A stretch of DNA of 64,000 nucleotides from Owenia fusiformis (GCA_903813345.2 CAIIXF020000002.1:7185772-7249771), one strand, 5' to 3'; numbered from the stretch's first letter, positions 1 to 11,250 are shown. The notes: generated from the letters alone by a model not told the origin. Numbers and translations are program-made.

Positions 1-600
1 ATATAGAGTGAATAATGCTGTCTAAAAGAGAGAATTTCTGAAAACCTACAATTGCTTGGCAAGTTCATTAGTAAACAAGTGATCTGATTGGTCACTGCTG
101 ACCTCCCTGACCTCCACCAGTGACAATCAGTTTCAGCTTGCCAGGCAATTGCAGGTATCCATAGTTGTTGTTTTATATGCAGTATTATATGCAGTTTTTA
201 CATAAATATTTGAAAAAAAACAATGATATAAGTTTGAAAAACACTTTGAAGAAGATTTTGGAGAGATTTGGGAATACAATTTGATACCAGTAAGGAGAAC
301 TAGTGCCAAGACTAAAAAAATTTGAAAAATTTTCAATCTTACTTGTGGACCTGTCTCTTCTATATACAGCTTACTATTACTTTTCCCTTGGCCTATGCTT
401 TTGAGGCTAAAGCAGCCAGGCACGATCTACAGTTAAATTATATTAGTAAGGTACAGGGAAAACAATCAGTCAACTACGACAAAGATTGGCATTCTTTATT
501 GAGACACAATTTATAAGTAGAGGCCAATTACCATTCTTTACCATGGCCCAAATAATTGAGCACAATTAAAAAATAACCTTTCTTTATTGATGAACAATCA
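1..600. other. AT-rich DNA, no gene seen
   Basis: Short overlapping open frames (at most 96 codons) exist on both strands but show no recognisable domain, no consistent splice context and no repeat structure. I see nothing to annotate as a gene. Confidence 0.5.
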
Positions 601-635
601 GTCAAGACCTATTAAACATCCTTGAAGGAGGCAAT

Positions 636-1130
636 ATAAGTGAAGTACAAACAAAAGGAGTCATTGTAGATTGAGGCAGAACACGGGAAGCACAATCAAA
701 GGAAGTCGTTCTAGACTGAGGCAGAATAAGTGAAGTAAAATCAAAGGGAGTTGTTCTAGATTGAGGTGGAATAAGTGAAGCACAATCAAAAGGAGTCATT
801 CTAGACTGAGGCAGAATAAGTGAAGTACAATCAAAATGAGTCATTCTAGATTGAGGCAGAATAAGTGAAGTACAATCAAAGGGAGTCGTTCTAGAATCTC
901 GATTGAGGTGAAATAAGCGAAGCACAATCAAAAGGAGTCATTCTAGACTGAGGCAGAATAAGTGAAGCACAATCAAAATGAGTCATTCTAGATCGAGGCA
1001 GAGATCAAAATTAATTATTCTAGATTAAGGCAGAATAAGTGAAGTACAATCAAAGGGAGTCGTTCTAGATTGAGGCGGAATACATGTACGTGAAGCACAA
1101 TTAAAAGGAGTCATTCTAGATGTGAAGCAC
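636..1130. repeat. 45-bp minisatellite
   Basis: About ten or eleven imperfect head-to-tail copies of a unit of roughly 45 bp, recognisable by GAGGCAGAATAAGTGAAG followed by CAATCAAA and GTCGTTCTAGA. Because 45 is divisible by three, the minus strand reads as a 109-codon ORF of 15-residue repeats (core PQSRMTPFDC). A few copies are shortened or carry small insertions, for example near 895 and 1000. Related but scattered fragments (CACAATCAA) continue to about 1500. I read the ORF as a by-product of the repeat, not a gene. Confidence 0.85.
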
Positions 1131-1775
1131 ATTCGAGCATAAACATTTTTATTGAGGCACAATCTCTCGTAGCATATAATCAAGCAGCCATGGCCCTTTC
1201 CTTACTGAAGCACAGCCAGACACTAAGGGGAGAACCAAACACAATGAAGGACACACCATATTAATTGAAGCACAATCTGACAAGTACAAAGAGATAGATT
1301 CATTGCATTACAACTGACTATTAAATTATCAATGTACCCTGCCCACTGTAAAGGTGCGGTCAAGGAGTTTGATCGTAGTTGAGTACAATCAAGGGCAGTT
1401 GTTCTTGATCTCGAAACAATGATTTTAAAGCACAATCAATGCGAGTCATTATGTGTTAAGGCACAATCAATCAAGCACAATCAAAGGCAGTCACTATCAA
1501 GGCACAACCGGTTGAACCGCGTTTTGTCAATGTCAATACCCTCTCTCAAGAAACACTGTTAATCCAGCAAATTTTGAAACAAGTTCAAATCGCTTCAGAA
1601 ATAATTTACAGAAACGGATAGTTTTTTTTTAATTTCCAGTTTTAATTTTCTAAGGCGTCTTTGAAGAATCCACATGTACACCACATGTACAGTATGTGCA
1701 TTTAGTGCGTATTAAACGCAACAAAACAAATAAACAAAACTAGTGATGACTGTATCTATTTAATTTGATGTTCCG

Positions 1776-2033
1776 TGAAGCCACTTTCTCCTCTTTCCAA
1801 CGATATGCCATTTATTCACACAGGGTCATGGTAGGCTGAATTATCATTGTTTTTGTAGTGGGCCTTTGGTTTTGGACCAAGTTTTCGGCATTGGAAAAGT
1901 CGGCGCATGGGCCCGGTGCAGAACATGACAAAGAAAATGTGTTGATTGTATTGATTTCACTGCACGAAGCTACATTTCTCCTCTTTCCAATGATATGTAG
2001 AGTCATGGTTGGCTGAATAATCATTCCTTTTGG
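1776..2033. repeat. Short direct duplication, two copies of about 70 bp
   Basis: The segment at about 1776-1854 (TTTCTCCTCTTTCCAACGAT, GGTCATGGTAGGCTGAAT) recurs at about 1965-2033 with a few substitutions and a small deletion. No gene is associated. Confidence 0.6.
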
Positions 2034-3012
2034 ACAATTGCCACAAATCGGCTAGACATTGCAAACACCAGTGCAAGAATTCATCTCAAATCCCTTCACA
2101 TGGCCACCGTCATTCTTTGCACTAGATTGGCTCTTCACACCATGTCCTGCAGAGCTCTTTGAGTCATCTGTGGGTTCCAGGCTGAGAAGAATAGCCTGTT
2201 GGTGATTCTTTCTCAATATTGTAGGAGTGATGAAGACTTTACTCTTGAGATACCGATTTTGGCCCACTGTGCAAAGGGAATGATCATTTTTTGTGCACGA
2301 AAGTTCGGTCATTTTCGGCGTCTGTAACAGGCTTCTGTAACAAATGACAGGTGGTGACAGCGACTTGGCAAGCACTTGACCTCTCTAAGGACACTGATGT
2401 AGGCTATTGGACCAATGCTATATCCCCGGGCTAGTGGTTAAACATACCATGATGGGCTTTCAATTCTAGTTGAAAGCCCGTGAACATACAATCAAAATCA
2501 TGCAGTTTAATTTTGACTTTTTGGACGGTTTTTGGACCAAAGAGGACAAATATGAATGCCCTTGGATTTATAAACTCATTCACAACAAAACTCACATTGA
2601 ATGAACTATTAATAATTCTGTAATTTCAAGGCAGAATATGCAAAATTGTGGAGTTATTCAACTTTTCTACTGTGCTGTTTTTTGGACCAAACTCGAATAA
2701 CTCATTAAGAGTCCAAACTCATTAAAACCGGGACAGCCCTTACATAGGATAGCACTGAACGAACTATTGTGAAACTAAACCGGAAGCTGACATATTGGAA
2801 CAAAATAAAAATATATTTGGTGGAAATATTCAGGTAATGGTGCGATTTACGCCTTATATTCCAAGCCTACAGAGGAAAGGTAAATTTTACTGCATACCTA
2901 TTTGTTTATGAGCTTGGAGGGCAGTGTGGGATTAACACAAGCACGCTTAGTAAATGCATTTATTTTTTCTTTGTTTTTTCTGTTTTTGTTTTTAGATCTT
3001 TTTCAATCTAGT

Positions 3013-3139
3013 GATCTCACAGGTGCTCCCTGGGTAATAAGAGTGCCAGACGTCCCTCTAAGTAAGTATATCAAATATATATACTTACTTAGAGGGAAGC
3101 CTGATACTCTTATTACCCAGGGAGCACCTGTGAGTGATC
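3013..3139. repeat. Near-perfect palindrome (foldback/MITE-like)
   Basis: Left arm 3013-3071 and right arm 3080-3139 are reverse complements with only a few mismatches and a 2-bp indel, separated by about 8 bp. The arms contain CAGGTGCTCCCTGGGTAATA and its complement. Such a structure would extrude as a long hairpin. No open frame in it is convincing. Confidence 0.85.
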
Positions 3140-3919
3140 TTGGCTTACCATATCCTATGGCCACTGAGTGTGGCCATACATGTAGAATATAAATAAGACA
3201 CTCTTTTGTTTTGAATTTGCCTTTAAATTACCACTCTTAGAAAAGACTGACACTGAATAAAAGTCGATGTAGATGGACATATGAACTACATTCTAAGTTC
3301 AATGAAGGTATGTTTATTATATTTTAGTTTAATAGCAACAGACCATGTGATATAACGTAAAAAGTAATAAAACAAACAGGGCTTCATAATAAGCATAAGG
3401 CTACACTGTGGTCGAAGAATAAGGTAAATTCTACCCAGCCCAATTTACTTAGGTTAAGAACCATTCCACTGGTCATAGGTGGGGCTGCCCAACTTCTAAT
3501 GACTCCTGGAGTTTAAATAGTATCATAAAGGGCGAGGGTGTTACCATAATAATTTCTTGTATCTTCAGAAAACATGAAAAATTTAACTTAGGGCTAATTT
3601 AGAGTTGATTTCTTTTGATCTTCAGTTATTATGTGCAATATTTTTGTCCCAATATGATATAATATGATAAATTGTTTAACTTACCACATATTAGTTGTTG
3701 AACAAGATGTAATTGCGCTAATTCGATCGAAAAATCATGATTTGTTGAAATATATTTTCAAGTGGACCCGCTTCGCGAAGCACACAAAATTTCCGTGAGA
3801 TGATAGCGTATGGCTCGGAAAAGTTAATAACCTGTGTGTAGTTCCTCACATTGTCATGGTTCGTTCAGTAAATGATTTGCAAAGTTTGAAGATCGCTTCA
3901 AGAAATCAGTTCAAATCAA

Positions 3920-4035
3920 TCAAATTTCCCTTGGAAAATATGTGTATCTCCCTCGGTCCCTGCTGTCCCTCGAGAGATTCACATATTTCCCTTGGGATAA
4001 GCCCTGTATCCAAAACCTCCCAGTATCTAACCCTT
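3920..4035. repeat. Dispersed palindromic repeat, family A (copy 1)
   Basis: Carries a TTTCCCTTGGAAAATATGTG arm and an opposing CACATATTTCCCTTGGGATA arm followed by CCCTGTATCCAAAACCTCCC. The same family occurs at 10914-11053 and twice near 56.5-56.96 kb. It looks like a small inverted-repeat element. The 65-codon ORF running through it is incidental. Confidence 0.7.
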
Positions 4036-4102
4036 TCGGTGTTGTGTCTGTAACAAATTCTTACAACTTCCAATAACTAATAAGTATTGTTTAAAAAGTA
4101 CT

Positions 4103-4401
4103 TTAACCTCTTGACTACCCAGAGTGACGAGATTTCTTGTCACCTCAGAAATGACCTTGAAACCCAGAGTGATGAGATAATCCGTCACAAAATTGTTCAC
4201 TAAAATTGCTCTTACTTGAACAATTTTTATCCAATTTACACAAAAATTGTTTCAAAATGTCTAGAAATGATCTCCTCCATCTAATTTAACTAAATTGAAC
4301 ATCATCTGTTGTGTATGTATGTAGTAAAATGTCAAAAGCTGTCAAAAATGAAAAATTATCTGGTTTCAACCTATTTTAGAACCTGGGATTCAAGAGGTTA
4401 A
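4103..4401. mobile_element. MITE with TTAA target duplication (piggyBac-like)
   Basis: Flanking TTAA at 4103-4106 and 4398-4401 encloses a 291-bp element. Its ends read CCTCTTGACTACCCAG and the complement of CTGGGATTCAAGAGG, an imperfect terminal inverted repeat of about 16 bp. TTAA target duplication is characteristic of piggyBac-type (and some Kolobok-type) transposases. There is no transposase ORF inside, so it is non-autonomous. Confidence 0.7.
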
Positions 4402-4740
4402 ATCATAACTGTGAACAGACATATAGAATCATGTTATGAGTTCTAACACATTTCTGCCAATACCTGTTACCATGTCAATAAATAAGTGGACTTGTAACAT
4501 TTCATAACTATTTGCAATAATTTAATATTAATTTTATATTGTTTATATTATCATTAGTTACATATACATGTATATTATCATTAGACTAGATTCAGAATGA
4601 GCAGTGATAATACCTTTAGTATTATTTTATTCATAATTAAGGGAACATCAATTACATGTGAACATAGGTAAGAAAGATTATTCATTGATCAAAATTACCA
4701 TGAACACTTGATTTAAAAATTAAAATTTGTTTACTTTCAG

Positions 4741-5049
4741 TTCCGGCATCACAGTATCCAGTTGTCATCCCAACAACGCAATTGCAGCGTCGCCATAAAG
4801 GATTTACCACATCATCAACAAAGTAGCTCCTTCAGTACTTTAAAAATATTTTGAGACACCAACATTAAGGCACATGAAATAAACAATTGATGACATGATG
4901 AGACACCAACAAAGACTGTATCGCATGATGCTAACATTGTGATGGGACACACACATTTTAGTATATAATAATGTGATAAGGAACATGTGGTAACAACAGT
5001 ATGTTGAAACATTGCTGAGTAAAGCATAACAAACTTAAAAGACATAAAC
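4741..5049 (+). other. Probable 5' UTR / start of last exon of zinc-finger gene
   Basis: A pyrimidine-rich tract ending TTTACTTTCAG at 4740 is a good splice acceptor about 310 bp before the zinc-finger ATG. I infer that the coding sequence lies in a single terminal exon and that an upstream non-coding exon exists. I could not identify that upstream exon. Confidence 0.45.
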
Positions 5050-7215
5050 ATGGGTAAATCAAAAATATCAGAACCCAAAAATATGGATGCCACAACTGAA
5101 TCAAAGGAAGAGAGGTATGATGAATCAAGTCACATTCATATGAAAAATGAACTAACATCTGGTTCGCATAATGATCAATATTGCACTCAGAATGTTGAAC
5201 TAAATAGTGAGACCCAAAAGGAATCATATTGCGACACACAGAATGGACAATGTCGTGTAAAAAGGAAACCATATTATAACATACAAAATGAATCATATCG
5301 TGACACTCAAAATGAACCATATTGGGACACTCAAAAGGTAAAAAACATAGACTCAAAAAAAGAACAATGTTTTAAATTATATTGTGCACCCCATAATGAA
5401 TCATTAGTTCATAAATTTAATTTTGACACCCAAAAAGAACAAAAAAGTTATACACAGTGTAAGGTAAATGAAGACAATGTTGAAATCAAATCTCTTGAAG
5501 ATGATGTGAAGCTACATAACAGTATTGAAATTGAACAAGATGTTGATATCAAGGAACCAAAGGAGTGTGTTGATCAGATTACTTATGATATTACACAAAA
5601 TGAAAATATGAAAAGTGAACGCAATGTTGATATAAACAATGACCGAATGAATTATATTGAACCTACACCTGATGAAGTAACACAAATTATGAAAATCGAA
5701 CACAATGTTGATGTCGAAAGTGAACCAGAAGAGTATGTTGAAAATGAACGAGACTATGTTGTAAATGAGCAAGACAATTTTGAAAATGAGCAAAATGATG
5801 TTGAAAATGAGCTAGACTATGTTGAAAATGAACAAGACAGTTTTGAAAATGAACAAGACAATGTTGAAAATGAACAAGACAGTGTTGATAATGAACAGGA
5901 CTATGTTGAAAATGAACAAGACTATGAAATAGATAATGAAAGTGGAGCATTTGAATATGATATTGATATCAAGACTGAACCAGATGACCATAATGGAGCT
6001 GAGTTTTGTAACGAAGGCGATGATCCAAGTATTGATAAAGAACATGAATATGAAAGGAATAATACAGATAGTGGTGAAGACTTTACGAATTCAAATATAA
6101 AAGATGGGCGTGCATCCTCAAATTTGGGACAGGGAGATTCCCCAACCTCAAATTTTGTTGAAGAAGTAGCAGACGAGGAGAATTCAGGTCTCTCAAACTC
6201 AAATTTTTTAGAGATTTCTTCGACTTCAAACTTAAACACATCCATGGAAATTAAAAAGTTTATTTGTCAGTATTGCAATAAAAGTTTTGACAAGTTATCT
6301 GTTATGAGGATACATGAAAGGACCCATATGGGTATTAAACCTTATCAGTGTTCTTACTGCTCTAAGACCTTCTCCCAAGCAGGGAATTGCCGGGAACATC
6401 AGAGGATCCATACTGGAGAGAAGCCTTACAAATGTATGTATTGCGATAAAATGTTTGCCCAATCAAGCTTACTAAAAAGACATGAAAATCATCACAAAGG
6501 AGAACAGCCGTTCAAGTGTGCCATATGTGATAAAGGCTTTTTCCAAATGAGTATCTTGAAAACACATTACAGAACTCATACTGGCGAGAAGCCATTTAAG
6601 TGTGGACAATGTGATAGTTGCTTTTCACAAGCAAGTCATTTGAAATCACATGAACGTATCATTCACGCTGGTGAAAAACCATATCAATGTTCCAAATGCC
6701 AAAAATCTTTTTCACGCACTGGTGATCTAAAAAGACATGAACTAACACACTTGGAAGTAAAATCACTAAAATGTGATCTGTGCGATAAATGCTTTGCCGA
6801 TCCAAGACATTTGAAAAATCATATTAAAATACATGAAGGTGTTTTTTATGAATGTTTACAATGTAAAAAACACTTCACACAAGCTGGGACATTGAAACGG
6901 CATTTAATGATCCACACTGGAGAAAAAAACTTCAAATGTGATATTTGTAATAAATCATTCATGCAATCGAGTCATTTGAAAGCACATGTAAAAATCCATA
7001 CTGGAGATAAGCCATTTCAATGTCAAGAATGCCACAGAACATTTGCGCTTGAGGATGAACTTAAAAAACACAAACCTGTCCATACTGGCGAGAAGCCATT
7101 TTTATGTGAAATATGTAACAAGCATTTTACATTGCGGTCTAATTTAAAAAAGCATTTGAAGACGCATATTCGTAAAAAAGAACCTGCCCCTATAATTTGC
7201 TTAGTTAAAGATTAA
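5050..7215 (+). CDS. C2H2 zinc-finger protein, 11 fingers
   Basis: A 721-residue uninterrupted frame. Residues 1 to about 400 are acidic, Asn/Gln/Asp/Glu-rich and probably disordered. Within this part, residues 229-291 are nine exact-length copies of a 7-residue unit (consensus YVENEQD). From residue 404 to about 705 there are eleven C2H2 fingers (CxxC then HxxxH), mostly joined by TGEKP-type linkers (TGEKP, AGEKP, TGDKP). The linkers after fingers 6 and 7 (LEVKS, EGV) are degenerate, and finger 5 has an HxxxxH spacing. There is no SCAN, KRAB, BTB or ZAD domain. Tandem fingers with TGEKP linkers normally bind DNA in the nucleus, so a sequence-specific transcription regulator is the natural inference; the target is unknown. 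The start is the first ATG of the frame, downstream of a splice acceptor. A polyadenylation signal lies 340 bp after the stop. Confidence 0.9.
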   Translation: MGKSKISEPKNMDATTESKEERYDESSHIHMKNELTSGSHNDQYCTQNVELNSETQKESYCDTQNGQCRVKRKPYYNIQNESYRDTQNEPYWDTQKVKNIDSKKEQCFKLYCAPHNESLVHKFNFDTQKEQKSYTQCKVNEDNVEIKSLEDDVKLHNSIEIEQDVDIKEPKECVDQITYDITQNENMKSERNVDINNDRMNYIEPTPDEVTQIMKIEHNVDVESEPEEYVENERDYVVNEQDNFENEQNDVENELDYVENEQDSFENEQDNVENEQDSVDNEQDYVENEQDYEIDNESGAFEYDIDIKTEPDDHNGAEFCNEGDDPSIDKEHEYERNNTDSGEDFTNSNIKDGRASSNLGQGDSPTSNFVEEVADEENSGLSNSNFLEISSTSNLNTSMEIKKFICQYCNKSFDKLSVMRIHERTHMGIKPYQCSYCSKTFSQAGNCREHQRIHTGEKPYKCMYCDKMFAQSSLLKRHENHHKGEQPFKCAICDKGFFQMSILKTHYRTHTGEKPFKCGQCDSCFSQASHLKSHERIIHAGEKPYQCSKCQKSFSRTGDLKRHELTHLEVKSLKCDLCDKCFADPRHLKNHIKIHEGVFYECLQCKKHFTQAGTLKRHLMIHTGEKNFKCDICNKSFMQSSHLKAHVKIHTGDKPFQCQECHRTFALEDELKKHKPVHTGEKPFLCEICNKHFTLRSNLKKHLKTHIRKKEPAPIICLVKD
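5734..5922 (+). repeat. Coding 21-bp minisatellite (9 units)
   Basis: Exactly 189 bp = 9 x 21 bp inside the zinc-finger gene, encoding the heptads around NEQD. Unit length is strictly conserved while the first two residues of each unit vary (YV, NF, DV, SF, NV, SV). Confidence 0.85.
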
Positions 7216-7554
7216 GTTTCATATATGAAAATCCTCTTTTACATTTGAACATAATTCCTCCTATTTTAGCAGTAGCTTTCAGCATACAGGCGAGGGGATA
7301 TCACTTCTCAATATTAACACTTGAATTATGTTTTGAATATTTTCATCATTGTAATTTCTAAATTTTATTTCCATATTATGAGAATGTAACAATTTTTGTA
7401 ATTTGAAATGTGCAAGTGAAACACCTTTGGTATCTTAGAACAGTCTTCTACATGTACTTGTTTTTGGAAGTGAACAACTTACAGAGGTGTTCCACTCTTT
7501 GGGTTTTACTGTGTATTGTTTTGAATCATTATCTTTCTCTCCAATTGATATACT

Positions 7555-7560
7555 AATAAA
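7555..7560 (+). terminator. Polyadenylation signal of zinc-finger gene
   Basis: AATAAA, 340 bp downstream of the stop codon, in AT-rich DNA. This is the first canonical signal I see after the coding frame. Confidence 0.5.
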
Positions 7561-8789
7561 GATATCAATTCATTGAAAATATTACTCAAAATCATATGAT
7601 ATTAGATATTACATTCATTGTATTGTACATGTACATACACTCCCCATAAAAGTTTGGCAACTTGACGTTTTCTGATCATGTGTTACCCTGTTTTTGTCTG
7701 CCAAAAATTATCAAAGTCATAAATTTCTGGGTCATTGTAATTGAGAAACGAAATTATATTCAACCATAAACAGTCTTTCACAATCCAATTAGAGACTTCC
7801 AATCAGGTCAATATAATATATCTGCATGAGGGTCAGAGGTTTAAAGGACAGCATTGGCCGAGGGATAATCCCAATATCCTAAACAGACTATAAGATGATC
7901 TGTTTATCCTATTAGTAGTATGTGTTATTTGTAGATACATTTCGAGGAAAGTTGACATTGTTTGAAAAGTCTTGGATAATGCTTCAAATTCAGATAGTTC
8001 AATAGAGTCAATAATTGTAGAAATTACCTATTTATTCTGGCTTTAATAATTATAATCCTTTTAATTTTAATATCCCTAACCTTATATTACTGTAGATAAT
8101 CTCTATCTGCAAAGGAATATGATTTTATTAATGGCATTTCATAATTTATTTTAATCATTTTTTTTGTAACATTTGTGTTGTGTCAATGTCATGACAGTTA
8201 AAAATAGAAAAAATGAAATAGGGGAAAACATGTTTTGTTGTTTTTCACAGTGTAATACCTTCCCCAAGTCACACTGGAAGTTTCACCATCAATTTACCAC
8301 CTGCAAAAATGGAAGTGTTTAGGCCTGAACTTTTATGTTTGATATCATTCAGTGGATACAAGTGGATGAAAGCATTTCTGAACATTTTGATAAATTGTCT
8401 CAATTCGAATATCATGTTCTAGATTATTTTGCTGATTGTCAGAAAGAGGTTGTTTCATACGAAGTCTTAACATTTTATATTGTTTGCAAATCCAAGAAAT
8501 CAAATGCAACTTTTTATCTCATTTTATTCGCTGTTGATTCATTTTCGCTTCTCCACCTCATTCTCCAGGGCACATGATCCTCCGAGTTTCCTCAGTACCA
8601 ATTAACGAGTTCTCCTGAGAATGCCCCCCCCCCCCCCCCCGGGGGACGCCAATGCATCAAACACATACTTTGCACACTGAAGTTCTGTAAGGACGCTACC
8701 CCGGGGTGCTACACTATGTACCTATAGCCAGGAATACGTTATAAAATGTTTAAAGGCCCATACAAAGTTTAAACCGCTGTATTGTAGTC
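7561..8789. other. Intergenic, no gene recognised
   Basis: AT-rich DNA with no domain-bearing frame. An 80-codon ORF at 8335-8577 has no recognisable features. A run of about 18 C followed by five G at 8624-8645 is a homopolymer junction. Confidence 0.5.
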
Positions 8790-8790
8790 T

Positions 8791-8941
8791 TATGCCTTGG
8801 TCACATTTGCTCCGATTTTCACTACGGCGCCCGGGCGATTGAGTATTTTGTTCAAAAAAATGAAAACAATGTTGAATGAACAAAACACTCAATCGGACGG
8901 GCGCCGGCCGATGGATCGGAGCAAATGTGACCCAGGCATTA
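8791..8941. mobile_element. Inverted-repeat MITE, family B (copy 1)
   Basis: Ends TATGCCTTGGTCACATTTGC and the complement of GCAAATGTGACCCAGGCATTA, with matching inner arms (CGATTGAGTATTTTGTTCA against TGAACAAAACACTCAATCG). About 150 bp, no coding capacity. Two more copies lie at 22742-22876 and 27218-27352. Confidence 0.8.
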
Positions 8942-9363
8942 CCTAATGTTATCAAAATGTGATATGTGAAACTTTGTTTTTTAAATTTCAAAAAGTGGTT
9001 TCTGAATGAGTTTCTGTTCGAAAAAATAGTGAATTTATTAAAATCTAAATTTTAGAGCTCACAAATATATTTTAATACGGAATAATACCCACCCATGTAT
9101 AGCATTTATCCTCACGTGTCTTTTGCAGAAAAAATTAAGAAAATAAGTTGATAAATTAGGGGGAAACGAACTCATTCATGCATGAATGTGTTTCCGAGAA
9201 AAATGCATTTCAAAATCTTAGTTCTCATAGAAACTAATGGTACAATAATATCTAAAACACAATACTCGTATTAATTCAACCTAGTTAGACAATCAACATT
9301 GGTTTATTTTGAAAGTTAAGCATATTTAGAAAAAAATTGATAACATTTTTTCAGAACATTTTT

Positions 9364-9402
9364 GCATCCTAAATGACACCACCATGATGTCATTTAGGGT
9401 GC
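9364..9402. repeat. Short hairpin
   Basis: GCATCCTAAATGACA and TGTCATTTAGGGTGC pair with one G-T mismatch around a 9-bp loop. A separate palindrome, ATTCATGCATGAAT, lies at about 9175-9188. Either could be part of a decayed MITE. Confidence 0.5.
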
Positions 9403-10807
9403 ACTCGTTTTTTAATATGCTAAAACATTTAAGTGGCACATTAGGTATGACATTTTATTATTCATATAGTACGTACTTTGTTTAATCTTCACAGTGGATT
9501 TAAAGGTAATATGTTAGTCGAATATTTAATGATTGAAAAATTTCAACTTTATTTGAAAAAATGGCGGGAAATTTCTAGTTTTGAAAAATAAAGATCTGAC
9601 AACTTTTTTCCCCTTAACATATTTTTCAAAAATCTCTTAAATAACTTTTAAAGTCATAAAAAGAGTAAATGAATGATAAGAACATATTTTCAAACTTTAG
9701 ATGGGGCCTTAAAACCCCATTGACTATACACATACTTATTACTTACACATGCATAAAGATGAACAAATGATGGATGTAACACGAGAAACTTTACTTCTGT
9801 ACATTTTATAACTGAATTCCCGGGCCTCGGGTTAACGCATATTTCCTTTAGTCTAGACATCTTATTTTACCACCCACCCATATTTTTACTATATCAGTCA
9901 AGAGGAGGAAATATCCTTGTTTATAAAAATGACGCCATCTTCACGTAAACATGAGCTTCTAGAGGATCATGAAAGGAGGAAATGGTCCAGAATGCATTGA
10001 TGAAGCTATCTTAATGTAAACACTTTCATCGTTACATGAAGTTTCTGCTTCCCTTTTTTCAAGAAATGTCATCTATCTAATTCAACTTTGGGAATGATGC
10101 CCAAATTATCAAGTTATGAAAATACAAGGTCAAATTGAACTTATGAGAGGAAGAAACTGAAAAAATACTGTTTAAAACGTTAACCCCTCCCATTGGTTCA
10201 GCAGAGTGAAATTTGATCACAGCGAAAATGTGCAAGTCGTTCTAGTAACCAGATTTACCACAACAAACGTCTTGATGGTGGCCCTAGCTCTAAAGACGCT
10301 GCTATATCCCGCTAAGTGTCCATGATGGTGTTTGTGCGAACAAATAAACAAATAAATATTCATTAAGGGAACATATGCTTCACACGCATATACATCTTAA
10401 ACTAGTGTTGTTAACAGTTAAGGTTTAAACGGAATACTCAGAAATGCACCAATCTTATAAAAAAAGATCTGGAACATAAAAAAAGACCTTGCATAAAAAT
10501 AAGTCGCAAAATTATATTAAGATCGTTTTTCAGAAGAAGGATGTGATTCATTTTAAACAAAAATGAATCACTGGTCTTGAGGTTTCTGTTTACCCGACAT
10601 CATTTCATAGCTGCCATGACAACGAGTGTAGCTGCCATGAGGACGAGTGGAATGTAGATTCAAGAAAACATGGAATATAGGTAAAATATTTGATCAGTGA
10701 AATAATAGTGTTACTAGTTAGGAAATAAATATTGATGTGTTATGCCATGGCCTACTATCGCGCCCGGTGATCGGACAAAATGGATAGAGGGGGGGGGGGC
10801 AGTAGTC
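9403..10807. other. Intergenic, nothing recognised
   Basis: AT-rich DNA without coding frames or clear repeats. A run of about 12 G lies near 10790. Confidence 0.5.
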
Positions 10808-10864
10808 GGGAGAGCTTCGTCTGCGTAGTTTATAACTAGACTGTGCACGCAAGGTATGAGATCA
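10808..10864. repeat. Dispersed repeat, family E (copy 1)
   Basis: GAGAGCTTCGTCT followed by AACTAGACTGTGCACGCAAG closely matches 58315-58371. Boundaries are unknown. Confidence 0.6.
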
Positions 10865-10913
10865 AAAAATTGAAAATATGAAGAATAAGAATTGGGCCAT
10901 AGGATAAAGCTGA

Positions 10914-11053
10914 TGTACGGTCGATTTGGAGAAGGGGTTTATCCTTCATGAGATATGCGCATCTACCTTCCGTCTCTACGGGCCCTCAGGTATATATGCA
11001 TGTCTCCCTCTGGATAAACCCTATATCCAAAGTCTCCCCCGGTACATAACCCT
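10914..11053. repeat. Dispersed palindromic repeat, family A (copy 2)
   Basis: Begins GTACGGTCGATTTGG and ends CGGTACATAACCC, with an internal GGTTTATCC ... GGATAAACC inverted pair. It is more diverged than the 56.5-kb copies but has the same layout. Confidence 0.65.
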
Positions 11054-11220
11054 TCTATATTCTTCACCGCAGGGTAGATTGGGAAGGTTAAAATATGTCA
11101 GTTGGGAGGTTTGACAAAAGAAGCTTCCAAACAAAGGATTTTTGAGGTGTTACACAGAACACTTCGTTATGAAGCAATTTAACACTCTGATGCTAACATT
11201 TGATACATTTTTCATTTTAT

Positions 11221-11228
11221 CATTTCAG
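11221..11228 (+). other. Splice acceptor upstream of TLR start
   Basis: TTTTATCATTTCAG ends 22 bp before the chosen ATG, suggesting a non-coding 5' exon and a coding region in one exon. Confidence 0.5.
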
Positions 11229-11250
11229 GAAGCATGCACAGTGGTCTTTT

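Noticed and set aside
5687-6245. Minus-strand ORFs under the zinc-finger gene (His/Phe-rich repeats)
   Set aside because: Shadows of the 21-bp coding minisatellite on the other strand.
7630-7860. A Tc1-like element start (TACACTCCCCATAAAAGTTTGGCA-type, shortened here)
   Set aside because: Only one end resembles a Tc1 terminus, and I could not find a matching inverted end or transposase remnant.
8335-8577. 80-codon ORF downstream of the zinc-finger gene
   Set aside because: No domain, no splice context and composition like the surrounding AT-rich DNA; length within chance expectation.
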